Shown here one piece after another: positions 1 through 6,759 of a DNA stretch of 17,423 nucleotides. How positions within the stretch are numbered: position 1 is the first letter of the stretch; each line of letters opens with the position of its first letter. Source of the stretch: Dehalococcoidia bacterium (GTDB lineage: Bacteria; Chloroflexota; Dehalococcoidia; UBA2979). The stretch spans positions 1-17,423 of the forward strand of contig JASLOV010000053.1 in assembly GCA_030745285.1 (NCBI GenBank), read 5' to 3'. Under the pieces are notes generated by a model that was not told the DNA's origin, searched no databases, and saw only the letters and a program-made list of their open reading frames with translations. Position numbers and translations under genes: made by a program.

Positions 1-723
1 TCGCCGCAGCGCCCCGGATATGTCATCCGTGATCTCGACGCTGACGCTGGTCTGGATCTCGAAGTCGGCCATGGACTTGCCGCCGCCGGCGCGCTCGAAG
101 CCCTCGTTGATCCACGCCATGTACTCCGGCATGCGGGAGGGGACGAAGCCGAGCGGCAGCAGGCCGTCGCCGAACTGCGCCGCCAGCCGGACGTTCGATT
201 CGCTGCCGCTGCCGAGCCAGATCGGCAGGTCGGGGTTGGTGTGGAGGATCGACTGCAGCGGCTTGCCCAGCCCCTGCGAGCCGGGGCCGTCGTAGGGCAG
301 CGTGTACTCCCGGCCCTGGTGCTCCACCGGGCCTTCGCGAGCGCCGATCTTCTTCATGATTTCGATGTAGTCGCGCAGCATCCAGTACGGCTTACCCCAC
401 GGCTGGCCGTACCAGCCCTCCACGATCTGCGGGCCGGAGACGCCGAGACCGGCGATCACGCGGTTGCCGCCGGCGAGTGCGTCCAGCGTCTGCATGGCCA
501 TCGCCGTGGCGGCGGCGCTGCGGGCGGAGACCTGGATGATGCCGGTGCCGAGGCGGATGTGCTTCGTCACGGCGGCGAGGTAGGCCAGCGGCGTGATCGC
601 GTCGGAGCCGTAGGCCTCGGCCGTCCAGACCGAGTCGTAGCCGAGCGCCTCTACCTGCTGGATCTTCTCCACGGGCAACTGCATCTGCGCGCCCGAGTAT
701 CCGACGCTGAGTCCAAGTTTCAT
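1..723 (-). CDS. LLM-class F420-dependent oxidoreductase, N-terminal part (cut by window edge)
   Basis: The 241 visible residues read from an ATG at 723 to the left edge without a stop; about 100 C-terminal residues of a usual 330-350 are missing. The protein starts MKLGLSVGYSG and continues with VEALGYDSVWTAEAYGSDA, KHIRLGTGIIQVSARSAAATAMA and NRVIAGLGVSGPQIVEGWYGQPW, a series typical of the bacterial luciferase-like (LLM) TIM-barrel flavoenzymes of the F420-dependent branch. These enzymes move hydride between F420H2 and an organic substrate in the cytoplasm; the substrate cannot be told from sequence. A clear AAGGAG ribosome site lies 6 bases before the ATG. It is divergent from the cysteine-cluster gene at 830, with an 18-bp palindrome between them. 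FMN rather than F420 as cofactor remains possible. Confidence 0.88.
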   Translation of the reverse strand, partial: MKLGLSVGYSGAQMQLPVEKIQQVEALGYDSVWTAEAYGSDAITPLAYLAAVTKHIRLGTGIIQVSARSAAATAMAMQTLDALAGGNRVIAGLGVSGPQIVEGWYGQPWGKPYWMLRDYIEIMKKIGAREGPVEHQGREYTLPYDGPGSQGLGKPLQSILHTNPDLPIWLGSGSESNVRLAAQFGDGLLPLGFVPSRMPEYMAWINEGFERAGGGKSMADFEIQTSVSVEITDDISGALRR

Positions 724-760
724 CGCAGGCTCCTTCTCGCCCTCGGCAGTTTGTCACCGG

Positions 761-778
761 GGGCAATGTACACTGCCC
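761..778. promoter_or_regulatory. 18-bp near-perfect palindrome between divergent genes, candidate operator
   Basis: The bases GGGCAATGTACACTGCCC equal their own reverse complement at 16 of 18 positions and are centred on TGTACA. The site sits in the 106-bp gap between the LLM oxidoreductase (-) and the cysteine-cluster gene (+). Weak -10-like hexamers lie inside it on both strands (TACACT forward, TACATT reverse), so a bound dimeric repressor could block both promoters. No convincing -35 is seen. Operator function is inference. Confidence 0.45.
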
Positions 779-829
779 ACGATCCCGCCATCGAGTCTGA
801 CGGCGACGACGAGCTGCCACCTCGCAACA

Positions 830-1270
830 TTGCCGCCGCGACGGAAGACGAGGGCCGCCCTGGCGTCCGAAGCGAAGCACTACGAGATCTACCGTCGTGT
901 GCCCGGCATGGAGTGCAAGGGGCTGTGCCAGGAGTACTGCGGCCCCGTGCCCGTCTCGAAGCGCGAGCGCACGCGCATCCAGCGCGCCGCCGGCCGCAAG
1001 GTGATCGTCGATGAGAACGCCGCCTGCCCGTACCTGAGCGAGGAAGGCGCCTGCACGGTCTACAAGCTGCGGCCGCTGATGTGCCGGCTGTGGGGCATCG
1101 CCGAGGGCATCCGTTGCCCGCACGGCTGCGTGCCGGAGCGGCCGGTGAGCCGCCAGGAGGCGCTGCAGATGGCTACCGAGCTAGGGATCGAGAACAGCAG
1201 CCTGCTGGCCGAGCTGCGCGGCGACGCCATCGCCGGTTACGAGGCGAAGCTGCGCCGCCGCCGGGGTTAG
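830..1270 (+). CDS. YkgJ-family cysteine cluster protein (putative metal-binding)
   Basis: This 146-residue protein has eight cysteines in the order seen in the YkgJ/CxxCxxCC family, annotated as putative zinc- or iron-chelating. They fall at C29, C33 and C37 (spacing CxxxCxxxC), C66 in CPYL, C75 before the TVYKLRPLMCRLWG block with C85, and C96 and C100 in RCPHGC. The YKLRPLMCRLW block is the best family signature. A cofactor, probably a metal or Fe-S cluster, is inferred; the reaction is unknown. The frame opens with TTG at 830, and no strong ribosome site precedes it. GTG at 899 or ATG at 908 are possible later starts that keep all the cysteines, so the N-terminus is uncertain. It stands alone on this strand and converges on the carboxyltransferase gene. 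Confidence 0.82.
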   Translation: MPPRRKTRAALASEAKHYEIYRRVPGMECKGLCQEYCGPVPVSKRERTRIQRAAGRKVIVDENAACPYLSEEGACTVYKLRPLMCRLWGIAEGIRCPHGCVPERPVSRQEALQMATELGIENSSLLAELRGDAIAGYEAKLRRRRG

Positions 1271-1289
1271 CCGCGAGCTGCGGCCCGGC

Positions 1290-1316
1290 CCGGCCGGTAG
1301 CGCGCCCTACGGCCGG
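1290..1316. terminator. GC-rich hairpin between convergent genes, probable terminator
   Basis: CCGGCCGGTAG (1290-1300) pairs with CTACGGCCGG (1307-1316) across a six-base CGCGCC loop, with one bulged G. The right arm includes the stop codon of the carboxyltransferase gene (1307-1309, reverse strand). The hairpin sits in the 36-bp space between convergent stop codons, so it could serve both directions. It has no T-run, so intrinsic termination is not assured. Confidence 0.5.
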
Positions 1317-2863
1317 TACGGCGTCGGGTTGGGCCCGAGCTGGGTGCGCAGCACGCCCTGGGCCTCCTCGACGAACTCGCAGAGCAGGGGGCGGCTGTCG
1401 CGCGGGTCGATGATGTCCTGGCCGGTGGCCTCGGCGGTGCGGAAGGGGGAGGCGATCGCCTCCAGCCGGGCCTCGATCTCCGCCCGTTTCGCATCCGGGT
1501 CGGGGGCGGTGTCGATCTCGCGCCGGTAGGCGGCGGACGCGCCGCCCTGGATGTGCATCGAGCCCCAGCGCGCCGAGGGCCAGGCATAACGGCGTAACAT
1601 GCCGGAGGGGCGGTGCTGGCACTGCCCGGCGACTCCGAAGAGCCGGCCGACGACGAGCGTAAGCCACGGCATGCGGCTCTCGCAGGTGGTGATCACCAGG
1701 CGGGCGCCGGCGCGCTCGATGCCGCGCTTCTCCGACTCGAGGCCGACCATGAATCCGGGCTCATCGGCGAACGAGATCAGCGGCAGATGGAAGGTGTCGC
1801 AGAGCTGGATCAGGCGCATCACCTTCTCGCCGCCGGCGATGTCGGTGGTGCCGCCGAGGTGCGCCGGGTTGTTAGCCATCACGCCGACGGCGTAGCCGTT
1901 GAGGCGCGCCAGCCCGGTGATGCGGGAGGCGCCGTAGAAGGGCGCGATCTCGAAGAACGACTTGCGGTCAACGACGGCGTCGATGATGTCGTGCGCGTCG
2001 TAGGGGATGCGGCGGTCGCGCGAGACGGCGGAGAGCAGCGACTCGTCGCGGCGGTCGACGGGGTCGTTCGGCTCCGTGCGCGGCGGCAGCTCCCAGACGT
2101 TGGGCGGCAGGTAGCTGAGGAAGCGGCGGACCATCGCGAAGGCGTCTTGCTCGGTCTCGGCCAGGTTGTCGACGACGCCGCTCTCGTAGACGTGGATCTG
2201 TTCGCCGCCCAGCTCCTCCTTCGTGATGTCGTAGCCGAGCGCTTCCTTCACGACGGGCGGGCCGCCGGGGAAGAGCTGGCTGATGTCCTTCACCATCACG
2301 TTGAAGTGCGAGAGACAGGCATTGACGGCGGGCAGACCGGCGACCGAGCCGAGCACAGCCGAGACGACCGGTACCGCCTGCAGCAGGTCGACCTCCAGGT
2401 ACGAGTAGCTGTTGCCATCCGGCAGGTAGGTGCGCCCCATCTCCTCGAAGCCGCGCACGCTGCCGCCGGCGGCGTCGAGCATGCGCACGAAGGGGACACG
2501 CGCCTCGAGCGCGCGGCGGGTAGCGCTTGGTTCCGCGCCCAGCCCGCCGCCGCCGGCGCTGCCGGAGCCGCCTCGCACGGTGAAGTCGCCGGCGGCGACC
2601 ACGGCGCGGCGGCCGTCGAGCGAGCAGAAGCCATCGACGGCGCCCTTCGGCGTGAAGTCGACCAGTTCGCTGTTCTCGTAGGTGCCGCTGCCGGCCAGGG
2701 TCATGAACTCGCGGAAGGAACCGGGGTCGGCGATGGCGTCGATGCGCTCGCGGACGGTGAGCTTGCCGCGTTCGCGCTGGCGGGCGATGCCCTCGGCCCC
2801 GCCCATCTTCAGGGCGAGTTCGCGCCGCCGCGCGATCTCCTCGACTTCCGGGCCCCAGGTCAT
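1307..2863 (-). CDS. Acyl-CoA carboxylase beta (carboxyltransferase) subunit-like protein
   Basis: The 518 residues form a full-length two-domain carboxyl_trans (crotonase-fold) protein of the PccB/MmdA type, about the usual 510-530. The N-terminal domain has ERGKLTVRERIDAIADPGSF (32-51), and GDFTVRGGSGS (92-102). The C-terminal domain has NNPAHLGGTTDIAGGEKVMR (331-350), SFADEPGFMVG (364-374) and RYAWPSARWGSMHIQGGASA (425-444). Relatives move a carboxyl group between biotin and an acyl-CoA (propionyl-, acetyl- or methylmalonyl-CoA). No biotin carboxylase or biotin carrier gene is in the window, so a partner must lie elsewhere or the reaction differs. The start is ATG at 2863, overlapping the stop of the CoA-transferase upstream by four bases (ATGA), with an AAGGA site inside that gene. 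It is the last gene of its operon. Acyl-CoA specificity is unknown. Confidence 0.88.
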   Translation of the reverse strand: MTWGPEVEEIARRRELALKMGGAEGIARQRERGKLTVRERIDAIADPGSFREFMTLAGSGTYENSELVDFTPKGAVDGFCSLDGRRAVVAAGDFTVRGGSGSAGGGGLGAEPSATRRALEARVPFVRMLDAAGGSVRGFEEMGRTYLPDGNSYSYLEVDLLQAVPVVSAVLGSVAGLPAVNACLSHFNVMVKDISQLFPGGPPVVKEALGYDITKEELGGEQIHVYESGVVDNLAETEQDAFAMVRRFLSYLPPNVWELPPRTEPNDPVDRRDESLLSAVSRDRRIPYDAHDIIDAVVDRKSFFEIAPFYGASRITGLARLNGYAVGVMANNPAHLGGTTDIAGGEKVMRLIQLCDTFHLPLISFADEPGFMVGLESEKRGIERAGARLVITTCESRMPWLTLVVGRLFGVAGQCQHRPSGMLRRYAWPSARWGSMHIQGGASAAYRREIDTAPDPDAKRAEIEARLEAIASPFRTAEATGQDIIDPRDSRPLLCEFVEEAQGVLRTQLGPNPTPYRP

Positions 2864-4143
2864 GCAGGTTCCTTCTGCGCTCGCGCCGCGATCGGGACGG
2901 TGCCGGTGACGTCGTCCCGTTCCAGCGCGTTCAGCTCGTCATCGCTGAGGTGCAGCAGCTCGGTCAGCACCTCGTTCGTGTGCTCGCCGAGCAGCGGCGC
3001 GCGGCGCTCCTGTGGCGGGGCGGCGTTGGCGAAGCGATAGGGCTGCGCGGGGTAGTGCTTCACGCCGATCTCCGGGCGGTCCTGCGCGATCAACGAGCCG
3101 CGGGCCGCCAGGTGGGGGTCGTTCAGCAGGTCCGGCCCGTTCATGACGGCGCCGGCCGTCACGCCGGCCGCCTGCAGGCGGTGCATCAGCTCGATGTGTC
3201 CCTGCGACCGCGTCCACTCCGCGATGGCGGCGTCGAGCGTCGCGCGGTCAGCGAGCCGCCCGGCGGCGGCGGCGTACGGCGATGCCGGCTCGGCCCACTG
3301 TGAACGGCCGATCAGGCCGGCCAGCGCTCGCCACTCGTCGTCGGACTGGCATGCGATGGCGATCCAGCGGCCGGCCCACTCGTCGGCCAGGCAGGGGTAG
3401 GTGCCGTGCGGGGCCATCGCCGGGTGGTCGTTGCCGGTGCGCAGCGGGTCGTACCCCGTCAGCGACCAGTTTGCGATGGCGTCTCCGATGTACATCGTGC
3501 AGGCCTCGACCTGGCTGAGGTCGATGTACTGGCCGTCGCCGGTCTGGCGGTGGTGATGGACGGCGCTGAGCAGCGCGATCGCCGCCATCACGCCGACGAA
3601 GGGGTCGCCGCCGTTGACGCCAGTGAACATCGGCGGGCCGCCGGCGTATCCCGTGAGGTGGCTGAAGCCGGACATCTGCTCGGTCGACATGCCGAAGGCG
3701 ACGTAGTCGCGCCACGTCACCTCTCGCCCGAAGCCCGGCATCGACATCATGATCAGGTCCGGCTTCAGCTCGCGCAGGACGTCGTAGCCGAGGCCGAAGT
3801 TGTCCATGACGCGCGGCGTGTAGTTCTCGATCACGACGTCGGAGATCGCGACCAGCCGCTTCAGCAACTCCTGCCCACGGGGGTCGGTGAGGTTGAGCGT
3901 GATGCCGCGCTTGCTGCGGTTCACCCAGTTGAAGTTCGGTGACTGCTCCCACGGCGCCTCGCCCGGCCGCGCCGCTGCGCCGCGCCAGCCGTCGATGCGC
4001 TGGACGGACTCCACTTTGATGATCTCCGCGCCTCCGTCGCCGCAGATCTGCATCGCCATCGGCCCGGACATGAACATCGAGAGGTCGACGATGCGGAGGC
4101 CGTCGAGCGGTCGCTTGTGTGGCTGAGGTTGTTGGGACGCCAT
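2860..4143 (-). CDS. Family III (CaiB/BaiF) CoA-transferase, Asp-type
   Basis: The 427 residues match the length and order of family III CoA-transferases. They open with PLDGLRIVDLSMFMSGPMA (12-30), then AEIIKVESVQ (39-48), NRSKRGITLNL (75-85) and SDVVIENYTPRVMDNFGLGY (101-120). The GGDPFVG block holds D180, where the family forms its aspartyl-CoA thioester intermediate. It is followed by HRQTGDGQYIDLSQVEA and a C-terminal PLLGEHTNEVL. The protein would move CoA from a donor acyl-CoA to a free carboxylic acid in the cytoplasm; substrates are unknown. The ATG at 4143 follows the upstream stop with a one-base overlap (TGATG) and has a GAGGGGG ribosome site. Both neighbours overlap it, so production of the three proteins is probably coupled. 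It may act alone or as a heteromer with the Glu-type protein encoded just upstream. Confidence 0.92.
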   Translation of the reverse strand: MASQQPQPHKRPLDGLRIVDLSMFMSGPMAMQICGDGGAEIIKVESVQRIDGWRGAAARPGEAPWEQSPNFNWVNRSKRGITLNLTDPRGQELLKRLVAISDVVIENYTPRVMDNFGLGYDVLRELKPDLIMMSMPGFGREVTWRDYVAFGMSTEQMSGFSHLTGYAGGPPMFTGVNGGDPFVGVMAAIALLSAVHHHRQTGDGQYIDLSQVEACTMYIGDAIANWSLTGYDPLRTGNDHPAMAPHGTYPCLADEWAGRWIAIACQSDDEWRALAGLIGRSQWAEPASPYAAAAGRLADRATLDAAIAEWTRSQGHIELMHRLQAAGVTAGAVMNGPDLLNDPHLAARGSLIAQDRPEIGVKHYPAQPYRFANAAPPQERRAPLLGEHTNEVLTELLHLSDDELNALERDDVTGTVPIAARAQKEPA

Positions 4144-5378
4144 CAGATCACCCCCTCGCGACTCAATTCGGCGATTTCGCCCTCCGAGAGGCCGAGCAGT
4201 TCGCGGAAGACATGCTCGTTGTGCTCGCCGATCTCCGGCGGGGGGCCGACGGTGGGAGCGGGAGCCGTCGACTGGAACGGCACGCCCGGCACGGTGACCG
4301 CACCCCCGGACGGGGAGTCGAGCTCGACGAGGAACTCCCGCTCCTGGTGTGGCAGGAAGTCACTGACTGCTTCCATGCCTAGCACGAGCCCGAACGGGAC
4401 ACGCCACGTCTGGCCGTCGTGGAAGACGTCGTCGGCGGTGCGGTCGGCCATCGCCGCCGTGAACGCATCGCGGGCGTCGTTGGCGTGGAGGTGCCGCTGG
4501 GGGGGCTGGAAACGCGGGTCGTCGACCATGTCGGGGCGGCCGAAGAACTGGCAGAGCAGATCCCATTGCGGGCCGGTGAGCACGTTCACGCCGACGTGGC
4601 CGTCCGTGGTCGGGAGGATGAAGGAGGGGCCCGGCCCGACGTGCGAGTTCCGCTCGCCGACGACGCCGCGGTACTCGTACACGAGGGAGGGGAAGAGCGC
4701 TGCCGCAATCGCCGCCTCCTGGGCGCTGACATCGACATGGTCGCCGCCGCCGTGGGCAGTTCGGCCGAGTGCGGCAATGAGCGTGCCGGCAGCCGCAAAG
4801 GCGCCGGCGAGGGACTCGGCGATCGCACCGCCGGCCTGCAGCGGCTCGCGGTCGGGGACGCCGCAGTTGTTGGACCATCCGCCGACGGCGCAGGCGATCA
4901 GGTGCGACCAGCGGTATCCCGCGTGGGGTCCCTCCGAGCCGAAGCCGGAGATCGTCGTCAGGATCACGCTCGGGTGCCAGCGCTGGAGCTGTCCGTAGCC
5001 GAGCCCGCGGGCGGCCAGCTCCCTCTCGGTCTCCCCCGCCACAACGATGTCGTACTGCGGCAGGAGCCCGCCGAGCAGTTCGCGACCGCGCTCGCCATCG
5101 AGGTCGAGCGTGACGCCGCGCTTGCTGGTGTTCATGAAGAAGAAGGTGCCGCTCGTGGCCCCGGGGTGACCGCCGCCGCCGGGGGTACCGTCCGGGGAAC
5201 TGCCGTTCGTCGCAGGGACCGCCCCGTCCGACGGCAGCGAGCGCGAGGCGTCGCCCCGGCCCGGCCGCTCGACCTTGACGACGTCGGCGCCGAGGTCGCC
5301 GAGCAGCTTGGCGCAGAAGGGGCCCGGTATCCCCTCCGAGATGTCGAGGACGCTCAGTCCATCCAGTGGTGCGCTCAT
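4143..5378 (-). CDS. Family III (CaiB/BaiF) CoA-transferase, Glu-type
   Basis: I place the start at the ATG at 5378, giving 411 residues. A GGAGG site lies just before it, and MSAPLDGLSVLDISEGIPGP is the usual family N-terminus; the open frame runs on to 5603 but that part looks non-coding. Family blocks follow: ADVVKVERPGRGD (31-43), MNTSKRGVTLDLDG (82-95), HVDVSAQEA (214-222) and a late EIGEHNEHVFRELLGL. Two things are odd. The catalytic Asp position in GGAIAESLAG is Glu188. Residues 49-77 are a Gly/Ser/Pro-rich low-complexity insert. It is the first gene of the operon with a second CoA-transferase and the carboxyltransferase. It could be a partner or non-standard subunit, or an enzyme in which Glu does the work of Asp. 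Confidence 0.9.
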   Translation of the reverse strand: MSAPLDGLSVLDISEGIPGPFCAKLLGDLGADVVKVERPGRGDASRSLPSDGAVPATNGSSPDGTPGGGGHPGATSGTFFFMNTSKRGVTLDLDGERGRELLGGLLPQYDIVVAGETERELAARGLGYGQLQRWHPSVILTTISGFGSEGPHAGYRWSHLIACAVGGWSNNCGVPDREPLQAGGAIAESLAGAFAAAGTLIAALGRTAHGGGDHVDVSAQEAAIAAALFPSLVYEYRGVVGERNSHVGPGPSFILPTTDGHVGVNVLTGPQWDLLCQFFGRPDMVDDPRFQPPQRHLHANDARDAFTAAMADRTADDVFHDGQTWRVPFGLVLGMEAVSDFLPHQEREFLVELDSPSGGAVTVPGVPFQSTAPAPTVGPPPEIGEHNEHVFRELLGLSEGEIAELSREGVI

Positions 5379-5393
5379 CGGACCCTCCACGTG

Positions 5394-5420
5394 CGGTCGC
5401 CGGCGGGCGGACGGCGACCG
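5394..5420. promoter_or_regulatory. 9-bp perfect inverted repeat in the leader of the reverse CoA-transferase operon
   Basis: CGGTCGCCG (5394-5402) and CGGCGACCG (5412-5420) are exact inverted repeats around a nine-base loop. The structure lies 16 bases upstream of the ATG at 5378, just before the ribosome site, in the 154-bp divergent spacer. It could be an operator or a transcript hairpin near the start of translation. No function is shown. Confidence 0.4.
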
Positions 5421-5433
5421 GAAGCTGCGCGCT

Positions 5434-5462
5434 AGTCTGCGGCGTGGGTCGCGACCTGACAA
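5434..5462 (-). promoter_or_regulatory. Weak candidate promoter for the reverse CoA-transferase operon
   Basis: On the reverse strand TTGTCA (5462-5457) matches a sigma70 -35 box at five of six bases. It is followed, 17 bases on, by the poor -10 match CAGACT (5439-5434). Transcription from it would begin just upstream of the inverted repeat at 5394-5420. On the forward strand only a CTGACA hexamer with no matching -10 was seen for the opposite operon. Confidence 0.22.
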
Positions 5463-5532
5463 TGCTCCGGCTCCCCGGCGGGCGCGGCGACGGTGTAGTG
5501 TGCCGCCTGCGAGAAGGGCCGGTCGACGGGCG

Positions 5533-6759
5533 ATGGCGGCAACGACGGGATCAGCAGAACGAGCGCTGGAGGGGCTGCGCGTCCTTGAGCTGGGGGATTT
5601 CATCTCCGCGTCGTACGGCGCGAAGCTGCTCGCCGATCTCGGCGCGGATGTGGTGAAGGTGGAGCCGCCTCGGGGCGACAGCGTGCGCGACCACGGCCCC
5701 TTTGCGGACGACGAGCCGCATCCAGAGCGAGGAGGCCTTCACCTCTTCCTCAACGCCAACAAGCGCTCCGTCACGCTCGACAGCACGGACACGGACGGTC
5801 GCGACCTGCTGCTGCGGCTGGCGGAGAGCGCCGACGTGGTGATCCACAACATCCCGCCGGCCACGCTGGAGGAGCGGGGCCTGACCTACGAGGCGTTCTC
5901 CGCCGCGAACCCGCAGGTGGTGATGGTCTCCGTCACCGTCTTCGGATACGACACGCCCTATCGCGACTGGAAAGGGTACGCTCTGAACGCCACCGTCGCA
6001 TCCGGCATCTCCAATCGCATCGGCGACCAGGGCCGAGCGCCGCTGTGGATCCCGTACTGCGCCGCCGACTTCCAGGGCGGCGTCCACGCCGCGATCGCGA
6101 CGCTGCTGGCGCTGCAGGTGCGGCGAAAGACGGGCGATGGGCAGCACGCATGGCTCTCGGTCGTCGAGGTGGTGGGCAGCTATCTCGGCGGCTCGGCAGT
6201 GCCGGGGTTCGTGTTTTCCGGTCAGATGCGAGGGCGGGCGGGCACGCACATGGACGCCTTCTACCCGTGGCAGGTGACGCCCGTGGCGGACGGCTACTTC
6301 GAGGTGATCACGATGGTCGACGAGCAGTGGCAGCGCTTCGTCGAGCTCACCGGCGGTGGCGAATGGGCCGACGACGAGCGACTGCAGGCACGATGGCAGG
6401 CGTGGCAGTGGGCGGAGGAGTTCGACCAGCACTGGCACCCGTGGATGCGCGAACACTCGAAGGCCGAACTCGTCGAGCTGTTCGCGAAGGAGCGCATCGC
6501 CTTCCAGCCGGTGAATACCGTGGAAGAGGTCGTGCACAGCGACCACCTGCGCGACCGCGACTTCTGGCGGACACTCGATCACCCCGAGGCCGGCGAGCAC
6601 CTCACGCTCGGCCCGCCGTACCGGCTCTCGCGGACGCCGTGGGAGCTGCGCCGCGCCGCGCCGCTGCTGGGCGAACACAGTGCCGAGGTCTACATCGGCG
6701 AACTCGGCCTGACGCGCGCCGACTATGACGGGCTGGCGGCCCGCGGGGTGGTAGCGTGA
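5533..6759 (+). CDS. Family III (CaiB/BaiF) CoA-transferase, Asp-type
   Basis: I place the start at ATG 5533, giving 408 residues. The upstream open frame from 5275 is antisense to the neighbouring gene and lacks family sequence. Family blocks are ALEGLRVLELGDFISASYGA (11-30), ADVVKVEPPRGDSVRD (38-53), NANKRSVTLD (74-83) and ADVVIHNIPPATLEERGL (100-117). CAADFQGG carries the expected catalytic Asp (D179) and RRKTGDGQHAWLSVVEV follows. The C-terminus has LGPPYRLSRTPWELRRAAPL and a GEHSAEV motif, standard for the family. The role is CoA transfer between an acyl-CoA and a carboxylate; the substrate pair is unknown. Upstream GAAGG is distant from the ATG, so the ribosome site is weak. Its stop overlaps the next gene's start (GTGA), which suggests a two-gene operon and perhaps a heteromeric enzyme. 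Confidence 0.92.
   Translation: MAATTGSAERALEGLRVLELGDFISASYGAKLLADLGADVVKVEPPRGDSVRDHGPFADDEPHPERGGLHLFLNANKRSVTLDSTDTDGRDLLLRLAESADVVIHNIPPATLEERGLTYEAFSAANPQVVMVSVTVFGYDTPYRDWKGYALNATVASGISNRIGDQGRAPLWIPYCAADFQGGVHAAIATLLALQVRRKTGDGQHAWLSVVEVVGSYLGGSAVPGFVFSGQMRGRAGTHMDAFYPWQVTPVADGYFEVITMVDEQWQRFVELTGGGEWADDERLQARWQAWQWAEEFDQHWHPWMREHSKAELVELFAKERIAFQPVNTVEEVVHSDHLRDRDFWRTLDHPEAGEHLTLGPPYRLSRTPWELRRAAPLLGEHSAEVYIGELGLTRADYDGLAARGVVA

Noticed and set aside
1613..3040. Long forward open frame (475 codons) over the carboxyltransferase
   Set aside because: It is exactly antisense to a well-recognised gene, has no family motifs and is rich in Ala/Gly/Val/Asp as expected of a high-GC shadow frame.
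5275..5532. N-terminal extension of the forward CoA-transferase from 5275
   Set aside because: It would overlap the divergent gene and lacks family sequence; MAATTGSAERALEGLRVLEL from 5533 is normal.
5379..5603. N-terminal extension of the reverse CoA-transferase up to 5603
   Set aside because: The added 75 residues are Arg/Ser-rich and unlike the family; the ATG at 5378 has a strong ribosome site and gives the normal N-terminus.
5551..6678. Reverse open frame of 375 codons inside the forward CoA-transferase
   Set aside because: Antisense shadow; Arg/Val/His-rich, no start site context and no motifs.
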